Assembly (NCBI RefSeq): GCF_042767895.1
Contig: NC_091578.1
Coordinates: 17,523,149-17,587,148 of the forward strand
From: Penaeus vannamei
Taxonomy: Eukaryota > Arthropoda > Malacostraca > Decapoda > Penaeidae
DNA: 64,000 bases
Direction of reading: 5' to 3'
The notes below the pieces were generated by a model, which did not search any database, was not told where the DNA came from, and worked only from the letters and a program-made list of their open reading frames with translations. This document shows, one piece after another, positions 36,014 to 50,332 of this stretch. The position numbers and the translations under genes are program-made. The first letter of the stretch is position 1; every line of letters begins with the position of its first letter.

Positions 36014-38629
36014 TTGAAATCCTGCAGGATACAGCTTCTTCACAAAGTATTGTGTTGAAGTGTGCTTTACCGTTCTTAGAGAATGTTTTGACGGATAAGC
36101 ATGTTTTGATGAGAGGAGTTGGTGGTATAGTTAGAGTCCCCCTTTGCAAGCTGTTTTTGCAGTCAGAATGTTTGACGTGCCCTGTTGAAGTAGCTGTGGC
36201 AGATACTCTACCAGTTCCAGGCATACATTTAATTTTGGGTATTGATATTGCAGGTAGAATTGTGGTACCAAATGTCATTGTTTCAGATAAACCCTAGAGT
36301 TTTGATCCTATACAGGAGGAGATGATGGAGAATCCAGGGTTATTCCCATCATGTGCTGTGACCAGGAGTAAGACTAATGTGATGATTCATCCACAGACTT
36401 TAAATGAAAACTTGGAGAGTGAGGGAAGTATGAATATTAGTTGTCTTTTTGATGAGTCAATGTCTCCAAGTGAATTATGTGACTTTAAGTTATCGGAGAC
36501 GAGTGAGCATAATTGTGATAATTTAAAAGGTAAGAGTGATGTTTTGAATTTTAACACTGTACCCATAACACGAGAAAGACTAGTAGAAGCGCAAAAGTCT
36601 GACCCATCCTTGAGAACATTATTTAATAAAGCAGGGAGTACACAAGACCTAGAAAAAGAAAGGAAAATGTATTATGTAAAGAATGGGATGTTAATGCGTA
36701 AATTTCGTAATGCAGATGATCCTTGTTGCGAGTGGTTTGATTTGCACCAGATTGTAATACCAAGTTGTTTTAGGTACAAAGTAATGAGCTTGGCCCATGA
36801 TTTTATTGGAGGTCATTTAGGAGTAAAGAAAAATTTGGAGAAGATTTTGAAATGCTTTTTGTGGCCTAGTATTAACAAAGATGTTAAGGAATTTTGTGAC
36901 TCATGTAAACTGTGTCAGCTTGTTGGTAAACCAAATCGGAAAATTCCATCAGCCCCATTGAATCCCATTCCTATAACTAATGATCCATTTTCTAAAGTAA
37001 TAATTGATTGTGTGGGACCCCTACCCAAAACCAAAAAAGGGAACAAGTTCTTATTGACAATAATGTGCTCAAGTACAAGGTATCCTGAAGCTATACCTTT
37101 ACGCAACATAACCACCAAAATTGTTGTACCTGCTTTGATTAAGTTTTTCACAACTTTTGGTATTCCTAAGGTCATACAGAGTGACAAAGGTTCTAATTTT
37201 ACCAGTAAAATGTTTAAGGATGTTATGAAAATACTGAATGTTACACATTGTAACTCTACTGCTTACCACCCAGAGAGTCAAGGAGCATTAGAGATGTTCC
37301 ATCAAACCCTTAAATGCACTTTGACAAAACTTTGTAATGAAGATGACAAAGAGTGGGATGAAAGTGTCCCGTTTGTTATACGCAGCGTGAACTGCTAAAA
37401 ATGAAAGTTTAGGTTATTCCCCAAGTGAGCTTTTATTTGGCTATCAGATTAGAGGACCTTTAGAGATTCTTTTTGAAAGTATGGTAAATGAATACAAGAC
37501 GGACAATTTAAGTTTATATGTAGAAAATATGATTTAAAGAATTCATAAAGTGAGAGAATTTGCAATTTTAAACATGGAAAAGGCACACAGTAAGATGAAA
37601 GATAATTTTGATAAAAGGGCGATAAATAGAAAATTCAGTGTTGGTGATGAAGTATTGCTGTTTAACCCTACCAGGAAATACCCATTAAGTGCTAAGTTTG
37701 AAGGTCCTTACAAGATCATAGACAGGATAAGTGATGTTAATTATGTCATTGCAAAAACTGGGAAAAAAGGAGATAAAAAGGTAGTACATATTAACAGACT
37801 GAAGGAGTATATTGATAGAACTCAGAAAATGAAAACTGTCATAAGTACTTGTAGAGAGGTTAAATCAAGTAGTAATCATGATTGTAAACAGTATGATTCT
37901 GACTTTGAACATAAAACGGTGGAGGTGGAATTCAGGAACAGTGATGTAAGAAATAATATTTGTGCAAAGCTAACCCATTTATCCTCAGATCAAGCTCAGG
38001 ATGTAATATCACTTTTAGAAGCATTCCCGACATTGTTCAGTGATGTTCCTAGCTGCACGTCATTAGTGGAGCATGATGTAAAGCTGCTGCCCGGAGCTAC
38101 TCCAGTGAAACAACCACCTTATATGATGTCCCCAGTTAAGTATGAGATTTTGAGTAAAGAAATTAAATTTTTGTTGGACAATGATATAATTGGACCAAGT
38201 ACTAGTGAATGGGCATCTCCTAGCCTTTTAGTGCCTAAATCAGATGGTAGTTGGAGATTGTGTACCGATTATAGAAAAATTAATACCCTTACAGTTTCAG
38301 ATTGATTCCCACTTCCTAGAATCGATGACATAATTGATAAAGTTGGCTCTTCAAAATTTATTTCACGTATTGATCATTTAAAAGGTTACTCTCAGGTTCC
38401 ACTTACTGATAATGCAAAGAGAATCTCCGCTTTGATAACTCCTACAGGTTTATATCAGTATAAAACTATGCCCTTTGGTGTGAAAGGAGCACCTGCTACT
38501 TTTCGGAGATTATCACCAACATTTTATCAGGGTTGGAGAGAGTTGTTGCATACCTGGACGACCTGATCATATTTGCGGACTCCTGGAGAGATCATATCGG
38601 AGTGCTGAACCATGTGTTCCAACGTTTAA
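36014..38629 (+). pseudogene. pol: Gmr1-like pol: protease, integrase, RT N-part (copy 2)
   Basis: Layout as in copy 3 (56539-59154): protease 36014-36297, integrase 36322-37398, GPY module joined to the RT N-terminus 37550-38305, rest of RT to the inversion point TTAA 38626-38629. Breaks are the same as copy 3: TAG before integrase, frameshift at about 37397, TAA near 37536, TGA at 38303-38305, frameshift before YLDD. Specific to this copy is SPSLLVP, with Ser in place of the Cys in copies 1 and 3. Confidence 0.92.
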
Positions 38630-40740
38630 ATCTAACTGTATTATTACCATAAGATTGAAAATCTTTCATATCATAATTGTTTTGCACAGATTTACTATCA
38701 TCTCTAAACTTACCACCCTGGTCAGAGCATAATGGCTGGGTCGACCTTTTTTAACTTTGAAACTTTTTATTCACAAGACAAAAATTTTCAGCTAGTTGTG
38801 CTGCTTTATCAACTGAATTTACCTCTCGCTCTAAAAGTTAACGCTTTACTGCTTGAGGAATACCTCTAAAGAACTGCTCCAGCAAAATAATTTCACTCAA
38901 CTGTTCATAATCTGTTACACTACTTGCAGTTAACCATCTCTCAAGTAACTTCTTTGAGGAATGTGAATATTCTAGATAAGTTTGGTTTACATCTTTCTTA
39001 TTGTTTCTAAATTTATGTCTATAAAATTCTGCAGTCAGCTGATATGACTTTAAAACTGTGGACTTCACCATATCAACATTTAACTGTTGAGCTGCTGAGA
39101 GAAAAATAACTAGAACGTCCCTTCCCTGTCAGGACAGACTGAAGTCCAAAACTTTCGAGACCAATTCAGTGTATTAGCCACATGTTCAATTTGAAAAAGA
39201 AAAAGAAAAAAAAAAAAAAAAATCTTGAGGATCGTCCTCATCGAATGGGAGAACAAACTTGGTTACTTTAACATCAAAATAATTGGTGTCTATAACATGT
39301 TTATTAGCTGAACTTTGTATCTGAGCTAACTTTAATTCCATTTTTAGTTTATATTTCTCAAACTCAATTTCCATTGTTCTTAATGCTATTGCTGTAATAT
39401 CACTTTCAGACTCTTTTATGTCAGTGCCCAGCAAAGTTAATGTATCATCATCAAGAATTTCTTTCTCGATTAATACCTTGACAACAGTTTGCTTGGTAAT
39501 TTTCTATATTATGTCCGCAAAACCGATATCGACGATTTTGGTATCGTTGGATTCCTCTCACTCTCCACATTACAAATATATAGTTTTTTGCGCGGAAACC
39601 CCCCGTTAGCGACAAACTTGACCCCGATAGCAGGGGAGGGCATGAAAGGTTCCAGGGAAAATGCGGGGTTAAATAGCACTAATAGTATAACGCACAGTGA
39701 AAATAACCATGCAAGCCCCCAGGAGGGGCTACCGCCCCCCAACCCCCGCCAAGGAAACAAAACCTCCACCACGTGTTCCCGGCAGGCTAGAGCGTTACAC
39801 AAGCATCGTCGATGTCGGATCGGCGGGCGTAATATTACAGTTACCTCGTAAGATTCCCACTGAATCAGCATATTAACCTTGGCATAGTCAGCATTGTATA
39901 TAGAGACGATTGTAGTATAATCAGGATGAACAGGGTGGCCCGCCCTCGTCGGCGGGTTTTGCGCCTCTTTCGAGTTTCCCATCCTCTGGAATAACGACAT
40001 CCGTATTCCTAACTGAAATAACCGTCGCCTTCAGAAGTCAGTCATAGCCGCCGTATTGGCCGAGTGTGGAGGGTGCTCGTAATCGGAGACGGATTTTCTG
40101 CGCGAAATTACAACTAGCCAGGAAAAAATGCTAGAGATGTGCTTCCGCCATGGCCTCCTCCGTCGGAAGAAAGCCTGCAGCAGGTGCGGGCAGCCAGGAC
40201 GCATCCTCCCTACTAATTAGCGGCATTAATCTATCTGGTTAGTACCTTAAAAATCCTAGGTTATTGTAGGTTATCGGCTCCGCATCTAGTTCGTGTGCGC
40301 TCTATCCTGCCGTGAATACGTGGTGGAGGTTTTGTTTTGTTTCCCCCTGCGACCCTCCATTGCATGGGGCTGCAATGGATTATTTTCGCTGAGGTTATAT
40401 TATTAGGGTAATTTTCTATATTACGTCCGCCGCTCCGACATCGTCGCCCCCGCTATCGGGGCCAAGTTTGTCGCTAACGGGGGGGTATCCGTGTGATAAA
40501 ACCTACATATTTGTATTGTATAGAGTGAGAGGAATCCAACGATACCAAAATCGTCGATATCGGATATGCAGACGTAATATAGAAAATTACCGTTTGCTTA
40601 ATCTCTGACTTTGGCCAAGATGATTTAAGTGAAATCTGGTATTACTCAGCAATTGCTTTCCAGTCATCTTTTCTTATATTAACTAAACTTGACAAAGATG
40701 GATTATTGAGAAAGTCTGCTAAATTAAACTTGGCCATCAT
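38626..40740 (-). pseudogene. gag: Gmr1-like gag, interrupted (copy 2)
   Basis: The start ATG is at 40740. The N-terminal piece 40740-40592 is split from the remainder 39494-38626 by TIR element B. Stops and the SCAN-like capsid part match copy 1. The poly-A run (plus strand) inside the capsid region is 17 nt, versus 21 and 22 in copies 1 and 3. Confidence 0.85.
39495..40591. mobile_element. TIR element B in gag (copy 2), 1097 bp
   Basis: GGTAATTTTC...GAAAATTACC ends. Target duplication GTTTGCTT at 39487-39494 and 40592-40599. Confidence 0.9.
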
Positions 40741-40794
40741 GAGACACTGGTCACTACAAACTCAACAAAATATGAACAGTTTCAAAGAACATAT

Positions 40795-41657
40795 GGTAAT
40801 TTTCTATATTACCTTCGCCTCTCCGATATCGACGATTTTGGTATTGTTGGATTCCTCTCACTCTGTACAATCCAAATATGTAGGTTTTATTGCGCGGAAA
40901 CCCCCCGTTAGCGGCAAACTTGGCCCCAATAACAGGGGTGACGATGTCAGAGCGGCAGACGTAACATAGAAAATTTCCCTAATAATATAACCCACAGTGA
41001 AAATAACCATGGTTATTCACATGACTTTCCATTACAGGGGGTTGTCGCCCCCCAACCCCCTGCCAAGGACACAAAATATCCACCACGTATTCACGGCATG
41101 ATAGAGTGCACACGAACTAGATGTATCGAAATAGGTGCAAAACCCGCCGAGCCAACGAGGGCGGGCCACCGCCGCTCTTCTGTTCATGGTATACCTTGTT
41201 CATCCTGATTATACAACAATCATCTCTGTATACAATGCTGACTATGTCAAGGTTAGTATGCTGATTCAGTGGGAATGTTACGAGGTAAAAGTAATACCTA
41301 ACCTAACTGTGTAACGCTCTAGCCTGCCGGGAATATGTGGTGGAGGTTTTGTTTCCTCGGCGGAGGTTGTGGGGCGACATCCCCCCGAGGGGGGGTCGCA
41401 GGGGGAACAGCCCCCTGCAATGGAAAGTCATGTGAATAACCAGTTATTTTCACTGTGGGTTATATTATTAGTGTCATTTAACCTAGCATTTTCCCTGGAA
41501 CCTTCCATGCCCTCCCCTGCTATCGGGGCCAAGTTTGCCACTAACGGGGGGTTTCAGCGCAATAAAACCTACATATTTGGATTATGCAGAGTGAGAGGAA
41601 TCCAACGATACCAAAATCGTCGATATCGGAGAGGCGAAAGTAATATAGAAAATTACC
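40795..41657. mobile_element. TIR element A in the gag leader (copy 2), 863 bp
   Basis: Same terminal repeats as B. Target duplication GAACATAT at 40787-40794 and 41658-41665. It shares inner sequence with B (for example GTATGCTGATTCAGTGGGAA) and looks like an internally shortened relative. Confidence 0.9.
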
Positions 41658-41761
41658 GAACATATGAAATAATAATCAGTAAATAATCACATGCAAATTA
41701 GCATATAATACAGTTGTAGCTAAATCAAATCTCAAATTGGTCAGGTCAGGCCAGGCCCCCA

Positions 41762-41888
41762 TGTCATACAACTTTCCTCTGGTTTTACTTAAGTCTAGGG
41801 ATATCCAGACGAGTATAAACTAAAACTAAATCAGTATTTCCATGGTTATCTTTATCATTTTTAAGAAATGACTCTTATTTCGGTAAAA
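41762..41888 (-). repeat. 5' LTR remnant (copy 2)
   Basis: About 125 bp matching the 3' end of the LTR at 32415 onward, then homology stops abruptly. The inner side reads TGGGGGCCTGGCC on minus; copy 3 reads TGGCCTGGCC directly after the LTR, a candidate primer-binding site. Confidence 0.8.
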
Positions 41889-42133
41889 TTTCAGATTCCA
41901 GCCTCCTCCTTTCGAAACGATTGTTTTTGGAATGGATAATTCCTTCGCTGTTTAGCACTGTAATGCTGTTGTTCTCTGTCGAATCTGACTGCTTGAGCAG
42001 TGACGTAACTTGTACTTCTCGACATCAGAGTTGCTTAAGCGAAGGTTTCGCACTGTTTTTGGGAAAAAATTGCATGATTTACACAGCAAAACATATCAAA
42101 ACAACTAACAAAAGCTTTAAATCGTGTTTGTTT
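41889..42133. other. Unassigned flank (copy 2)
   Basis: Sequence beyond the truncated 5' LTR, cut by the gap. It has no recognised content. Copy 3 continues it at 62414 onward. Confidence 0.5.
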
Positions 42134-42633
42134 NNNNNNNNNNNNNNNNNNNNNNNNNNNNNNNNNNNNNNNNNNNNNNNNNNNNNNNNNNNNNNNNNNN
42201 NNNNNNNNNNNNNNNNNNNNNNNNNNNNNNNNNNNNNNNNNNNNNNNNNNNNNNNNNNNNNNNNNNNNNNNNNNNNNNNNNNNNNNNNNNNNNNNNNNNN
42301 NNNNNNNNNNNNNNNNNNNNNNNNNNNNNNNNNNNNNNNNNNNNNNNNNNNNNNNNNNNNNNNNNNNNNNNNNNNNNNNNNNNNNNNNNNNNNNNNNNNN
42401 NNNNNNNNNNNNNNNNNNNNNNNNNNNNNNNNNNNNNNNNNNNNNNNNNNNNNNNNNNNNNNNNNNNNNNNNNNNNNNNNNNNNNNNNNNNNNNNNNNNN
42501 NNNNNNNNNNNNNNNNNNNNNNNNNNNNNNNNNNNNNNNNNNNNNNNNNNNNNNNNNNNNNNNNNNNNNNNNNNNNNNNNNNNNNNNNNNNNNNNNNNNN
42601 NNNNNNNNNNNNNNNNNNNNNNNNNNNNNNNNN
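42134..42633. other. Assembly gap (500 N)
   Basis: Fixed-size gap between copies 2 and 3. Confidence 0.97.
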
Positions 42634-42725
42634 GTAGAATGCTTAGATTGTGTGCCATGATGGTTACTCAGAGTCACTTACATCATACTCGTCTCCAGCT
42701 TCAAAAGCCCCAATGCTGGTGGCAT

Positions 42726-43592
42726 CTAATATGTATAGATCCTCGTTGATTGAGTAGAGCCTAGATTAGAGGTGCCACCTCGAGTCAAGGGACCAGACCT
42801 TGGCTGTACAGACTCGTCCTGTAGTGAGGGCATCCGCTGCACAGTTTCAGTCTGGTCTGACAAACTAGCTGGGGTTTCACTTGCTATGTCTCCCGAAGCT
42901 AGCCTGCTATTCGAGGATTTAGGGAGGGGAGTGCGGCTCAGCTTCGGTTTGGAAGCTTCAAGCTTCCTCCCCTTCAGTGCTGCAACAGTCTGGGTCATTG
43001 CCGTCATGGTGACCTGGACTCCCTTCTCCACCTCCTCACTGGTCCTCCCTAAGGCTGTTGCTACTGCAGAAACTACAGCACTCAACAGGAGAGTCATATC
43101 CTGTTCGTCGAAGAGAAGGTTATCCTCTGCTCGGGGGACCTTTGCTGTGGCCTTTGAACCTTTTTTCTTTAGTTTTTTTTTTTACCACTAGCAAGTCTGG
43201 GGATTTCCTCTACATTGGAGGTATCCGGCTTTGGCTGGGGAGGTGTCTCCTTCCTCTTAGGAGGTCGGGGAGTCTTTTCCCTTTTGTTCTGTCTCCAGAC
43301 ATAGGTGCCTGGTGGTGCTGGGATGAAATCAGACGTTTTTTGGCTTGTTCCTGCTTATTGAGGACTGCCTGTTTCCTGACAGAGCAAGCCAGGCTCCAGG
43401 CATGATGCCTCTTGGTACAGTTTGGACACTTGACAATTGTGTCCTGACTATCTTTGTGTTCCTTGATATACACTTCTGTGCCTTGCTGCACACACCACAT
43501 TTGGCTTTGGCCTTGCAGTTGGCCTGGTGGTGCCCAAATTTTTGGCACGTGAAACACCTCAAGGGCTCTGGCACATATGCCCTGAGCTTATA
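42726..43592 (-). pseudogene. LINE-B ORF1, 5'-truncated (copy 3)
   Basis: Same as 22415-23278 with three knuckles. The homopolymer near 43174-43184 has 11 T, giving a different frameshift from copy 2. Confidence 0.85.
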
Positions 43593-43593
43593 C

Positions 43594-45070
43594 GAGAGAA
43601 CGAGTGAGAGAACGAGGAGAGAACGAGTGAGAGAACGAGGAGAGAACGAGTGAGAGAACGAGGAGAGAACGAGTGAGAGAACGAGGAGAGAATGAGTGAG
43701 AGAATGAGCGAGAGAACGAGGAGAGAATGAGTGAGAGAACGAAGAGAGAACGAGTGAGAGAACGAAGAGAGAACGAGTGAGAGAACGAAGAGAGAACGAG
43801 TGAGAGAACGAGTAGAGAACGAGTGAGAAAACGAGCGAGAGAACGAGTAGACAACGAGGAGAGAACGAGTGAGGGAACGAGGAGAGAACGAGGAGAGAAC
43901 GAGTGAAAGAACGAGGAGAGAACGAGTGAGGGAACGAGGAGAGAACGAGTGAGGGAACGAGGAGAGAACGAGTGGGTGAACGAGGAGAGAACGAGTGAGT
44001 GAACGAGGAGAGAACGAGTGAGTGAACGAGTGAGTGAACGAGGAGAGAACGAGTGAGTGAACGAAGAGAGAACGAGTGAGTGAACGAGGAGAGAACGAGT
44101 GAGTGAACGAGGAGAGAACGAGTGAGTGAACGAGGAGAGAACGAGTGAGTGAACGAGGAGAGAACGAGTGAGTGAACGAGGAGAGAACGAGTGAGTGAAC
44201 GAGGAGAGAACGAGTGAGTGAACGAGGAGAGAACGAGTGAGTGAACGAGGAGAGAACGAGTGAGTGAACGAGGAGAGAACGAGTGAGTGAACGAGGAGAG
44301 AACGAGTGAGTGAACGAGGAGAGAACGAGTGAGTGAACGAGGAGAGAACGAGTGAGTGAACGAGGAGAGAACGAGTGAGTGAACGAGGAGAGAACGAGTG
44401 AGTGAACGAGGAGAGAACGAGTGAGTGAACGAGTGAGATAATGAATGAGAGAACGAAGGAGAGAACGAGTGAGAGTACGAGGAGAGAACGAGTGAGAGAA
44501 CGAGTGAGATAATGAATGAGAGAACGAAGAGAGAACGAGTGAGAGAACGAGGAGAGAACGAGTGAGAAAACGAGTAGAGAACGAGCGAGAGAACGAGGAG
44601 AGAACGAGTGAAAGAATGTGGAGAGAACGATTGAGAGAACGAGGAAAGAACGAGTGAAAGAACGAGGAGAAAACGAGTTAGAGAATGAGGAGAGAACGAG
44701 TAGAGAACGAGGTGAGAAGGAGTGAGAAAACGAGTAGAGAACGAGCGAGAGAACGAGGAGAGAACGAGTGAAAGAATGTGGAGAGAACGATTGAGAGAAC
44801 GAGGAGAGAACGAGTGAGAGAACGAGGAGAGAACGAGGAGAGAAAGAGTGAGAAAACGAGTGAGAGAACGAGGAGAGAAAGAGAGAGAGAGAAAGTGAGA
44901 GAACGAGGAGAGAACGAGTGAGAGAACGAGGAGAGACCGAGTGAGAGAACGAGGAGAGAATGAGGGAAGGAACGAGGAGAGAATGAGCAAAAGAACGAGT
45001 GAGAGAATGAGGGACGGAACGAGGAGAGAATAAGTGAGAGAACGAGTGAGAAAACGAGGAGAGAACGAGT
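43594..45070. repeat. 23-bp minisatellite array (copy 3)
   Basis: About 1.48 kb, with a homogeneous centre at 43970-44420. The outer variant units (44420-44960) are arranged differently from copy 2. Confidence 0.95.
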
Positions 45071-45867
45071 CAGGGTCAGAATAGAGAAAAATCAGAGTAA
45101 AAGTAGATTAAAAGTATGGTTAAAGTAAAATCCTAAGTAAAATGAAGGCAGACCTTAGCAGTGAAATCAAAGAGGAAATGTTACGTTAAAACAACAAAAA
45201 AATCATCAACACTTGCTGCAATATCACTATTAAAATATTAAAAGGACACGAAAAATAAAGCATGAATTAAAAGTTAAATGAGCATCACTGGTGCAAATAC
45301 TGTCACTTTAGCTTCCGTCTGTATTTACGTCTTATCTGCCTTTATCACTGCTTATATACACTGCTTATATACACTGCACGTCCAGCTATAATAATACCTA
45401 GGCAAGTAACATATTAGAAGCTAGTACAACCTTGTTGACTGTTTATTGTTTCAAGTCCTGGAGGCTCCAGGATTCGTGACGTCACGGAACGACGAAACAT
45501 TTTTATACATATATGATAATAAATACAGATAAAACACACAATGATGATAAAATGATTCATAAAACAAAGTTATGAATAAAATTTATGTTAAAAGCTTACC
45601 AAATACAGAAATGAGAAAGATTACGAGTAATCTGTAAAACCTTTAAATAATAAAGCAGTAAAAATCAAAACCTGAGAAATTCTATAAAATATGAAAAGTA
45701 ATTAAAATTATAAAATAAGGTCTTGTATCAAACCAGTAAAATAAATTAAGAAAAAATAAGAATACACTTGCTAAAGAAAAGGAATACGCCATGGGAGTGA
45801 TAAACCCTCGACTAAATTTTAAAACCATCAAATCAAGACTCCAGACGTTCTATGATGTATATAGATT
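45071..45867. other. AT-rich non-coding segment (copy 3)
   Basis: Counterpart of 24801-25604, with slightly more substitutions between 45490 and 45860. Nothing coding. Confidence 0.6.
45351..45484 (-). promoter_or_regulatory. Promoter-like cluster (copy 3)
   Basis: Duplicated CTTATATACACTG at 45351-45376, intact CCTGGAGGCTCCAGG palindrome, TGACGTCA at 45477-45484. Confidence 0.4.
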
Positions 45868-45886
45868 AAAAAAAAAAAAAAAAAAA

Positions 45887-45973
<87 letters not shown>
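45868..45973. repeat. A-run, (TA)n, (TATG)n microsatellite (copy 3)
   Basis: Same locus as 25605-25692 with a longer A run and one AA interruption. Confidence 0.95.
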
Positions 45974-47288
<1,315 letters not shown>

Positions 47289-47409
47289 ACCGTTCGAGTC
47301 ATTGTCGTGTTCGGACGTCGTTCAGCTTAAGCTTTGTTTAGTTTCAAATCTGAAACATTGTACAAGGCAAACAATGCACATCTTGTGCATCACTCCATGT
47401 ACGGAGAGG

Positions 47410-48892
47410 ATGGAGGAGAAGAAAGGCAAAAGAAGGGCCTTTTCTGAGAGCGAAGAGAATGATGAAGAAATGCCCGGAAAGATTGCCAGAAAAGGTAAAC
47501 AAACCGGCGACGAAGCCGGCAACATTGGCAGCGTCGAGGTCGGTGACGGAGAGATCAACGATGTACAAATGGAAGCCATGGATGATGGTAAGGAGGATGT
47601 TGAGTTCACCCAAGTAGTTAGTAGAAAGGAGAGAAGGAGAATGAATAGAGTAAGGCTGTCCGAGAACAGCGACAGCGACGCAGAATCACCCCAGATGACG
47701 CCACTGCCAGGCAGTCGAGGTGAGGTAGGACCACATCGGTAGTCAAAGCCAGGCACGAACATAATTAAGCTTTTTTTTTCCTACCGGCATTAAAAAGTCA
47801 TATGAAGATATGATAGAATGGGCACTTTGTCTTCAAGATGAATTAAGCCTAAACAATCTGAGACTTCATATTGGAAATCGAGTTCCATACTTCACTACAA
47901 CATGCCAAGACATCGTGACCAAACTGACGACAGAGGAGTGGAACGGACTAAAGCTGCAGAGGCCGGAGAGTGGAGAAAGACACACCAAGATTCTCATCAA
48001 GGACTATCCGCCTGTCATGCGGATTGGGTTGAGCGACATCCGCAGGTGAAGTGGGCGAAGAGGATGAAAGGTGAGCAGCAGTGGCAGGTACTCGCGTGTT
48101 GGAAAGGTGAGCTCCCCAGCGAGAAAGTTAGGTTTGCTCCCATAATACCACTTTGTCCTGTAGTAAGGTTCATTGAGTCTCCCAAAATCTGTGCCAGGTG
48201 TCAGCAGTGGGGCCACTTCAAAGCCCACTGCAAAGGGCGGGTGACGTGTGGGGTTTGCGGTGGTCGACACGAGTCCAAAGTGTGCGTGGATAAGCTGGCA
48301 ACGAACGATGCAGACAAGTCTATTTTGAAATGCCCGGGGTGTAAGGGACCACACAAAGCCTGGTCCTGGGCGTGCCCGAAAAGACCGAGGTGGGAAGGAG
48401 CTATTGGGAAAGAAAAGCCTTTGCAGAAAGATGTAAGCATCATTGCAATCCCGCCAAAGTTAGTTAACAAAGAAGTGCCACAAACTGAACGTGGAAGTGA
48501 TAAAGACAAAGTGTCCATAGACACTGGTGAAACAGGGAAAGAAAAAGAAGCCGATATAAAGGAAGAACTAAAATGCTTGAAGGCAATGATGGAAAAATTG
48601 TCTGAAAAAAAATCAAGCTATAGGAATAATTAAACCGGAAATAGTAAATTCGGAGACGGTTAAGAATGTGGATTCCAAAAGTGACCTAATGATAAAAGTA
48701 CAAAGTTCGAATGACAATGACAATCAATGTTTTGATGACAATGAATATCATAGTAAAGCGTTTATGAATGATCTGAATTATGCTAATAAGAAGGAGGTGG
48801 TGGAAGGAGTAGTGAGTGCAAAAAACATTACAGTGGCCAAATTAACAAAAAATTTGGAAATACAAATATTTGGGTATAACTGTATCTGTTAA
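47410..48892 (+). pseudogene. LINE-A ORF1, most complete copy
   Basis: The start ATG at 47410 gives MEEKKGKRRAFSESEEN; copies 1 and 2 have AAG here. Order: charged N-terminus (to TAG at 47740-47742), RNA-binding-like part 47810-48049, three knuckles at about 48193-48360 (CARCQQWGHFKAHC, CGVCGGRHESKVC, CPGCKGPHKAWSWAC), a basic/acidic linker, and an Asn/Asp-rich C-terminus ending at 48892. Breaks: the TAG, one extra T in the run near 47771, a shift near 48045 and the A run near 48605. ORF1 proteins coat LINE RNA. Three CCHC knuckles fit R1/I/Jockey-type elements. Confidence 0.85.
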
Positions 48893-48899
48893 ACGAAAA

Positions 48900-50332
48900 T
48901 TGTATGATATTGGGGAACTTATTGAAAAGTGTAACTGTAGACAGACCATTGCAAGCAATGCCATGGAAGAGACTAGGGGCATCCATAAATGTCCTTAGAC
49001 AAATGTACATTGTATATATTAGAAGTCTTATTGACTATGCTGCTCCCATGTTAATAGCATTGCCCAAAACCAAAATAAAGAAATTAGAAAAGGTACAAAA
49101 CAATGCCATGAGAGTAATATTAGGGTGTCCTATAACAGCAAACATAAAAAACTTAAGAGAAGAAAAATTAATTTCAATAAGAGAAAGAATACTTGAACTG
49201 AACTTATTGTTTGGCTGTAAATTGATAAGGGACAATGAAAATATTAGACCAACCAAATGCCTCAACCTCGCCTTAGAGACCAATGAGAGAACTTCCGTGG
49301 GTAGGTAACACATGCACTGCGATAAAGATGATGGAATTACATGGCTACGTCAAAACATATCCCAGGGCATGTGCAATGGAACCTTGGAAGGAACAGCAAA
49401 TAGATGTTTATATTAAGAAAATGGGTTTAAGAAAAAACAATACCCCAATTTCGGTAATGTATAGAGAATTGTTATCGGGAAATTGCAGAACATAATGATT
49501 TTCTTAGAATATATACTGACGGTTCCGTGAACCCAGTGACGGGACGAGCAGGAGCTGCCGTCTGTGTGTATGACGGGAACGGACAGGCGCTTGTGGTAGA
49601 GCGACAAGCACGGCTGACGGACTTCTCCTCGTCCACTCAAACTGAGTTGATTGCTATCGCTATGGCAATGGAAATCATCAATACTTATAAAAGAAACACA
49701 ATAATCATTTGTGATTCACAGACAGCTTTGAAGTGTTTAAATAACAGGAAGAAACTGAATGAAATTGTTTGCAGAATTAGAAAACGAAACACTGAACTAA
49801 AAGATAATAATATCTGTACTAGATTTATGTGGGTTCCATCACATATCGGAATAAGCGGAAATGAAAAAGTAGATAAGCTAGCCCAAGAAGCGGCACAAAA
49901 AATGATGTAGATGTTGCTATCAGTCCATCTATGCAGCTAATAAGAGGAAAAATAAAGACGGATAAATAAGAAGAATAGAGATGAAAGGAGACTCAGTCAG
50001 AGTAACTCAGTCAAAATGTACGATCAAGTAACTGAAAATGTCAACTACATTTACGGTAGAAAAGGTGGCGGAAAGGCAAGGGAATCCACCATAGCACGAC
50101 TAAGGTTAGGCTACAAGTACCCTTGGGAGTGCAATATTCCCATGGAAGACTCGCTTAAAAAGTGTAGAGGATGTGGTGAAGGATTAGGACATAATTTGAA
50201 ACACTATGTAATGGAATGTCGATCCACTGAAACTTTCAGAAAGGGAATTAGAGAAATTATACCAACACAAAGCATGTGATTAATGTAATTGTTGACTTTT
50301 TAAAGATACATAAACAATTTCCGTCTCTGAAA
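48900..50332 (+). pseudogene. LINE-A ORF2 remnant (copy 3)
   Basis: The RT C-terminus (48904-49308, LIDYAAPMLIALPKTKIKKL) is shifted where copy 2 reads ERPMRELPW. RNase H is at about 49500-49910 (TDGS, TELIAI, CDSQTAL, HIGISGNEKVDKLAQ), with an extra A near 49480 and one codon fewer at KKLNEIVC. The C-terminal CCHC module is at 50016-50279 (CRGCGEGLGHNLKHYVMEC), ending early by frameshift. Endonuclease and RT palm are missing. Confidence 0.87.

Larger units (their letters stand above)
32415..41888 (-). mobile_element. Gmr1-like Ty3/Gypsy retroelement (copy 2)
   Basis: A 9.47-kb span bounded by the 3' LTR at left and a 5' LTR remnant at right. It includes three inserted DNA elements totalling about 4.0 kb and the TTAA-bounded inversion at 33969-38629. 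The LTRs and RNase H/gag are on minus; protease-integrase-RT is on plus because of the inversion. Confidence 0.92.

Noticed and set aside
36014..38629. Copia-like pol order produced merely by the inversion
   Set aside because: Integrase C-terminus and RT N-terminus lie in one continuous ORF inside the inverted segment, so the order is original.
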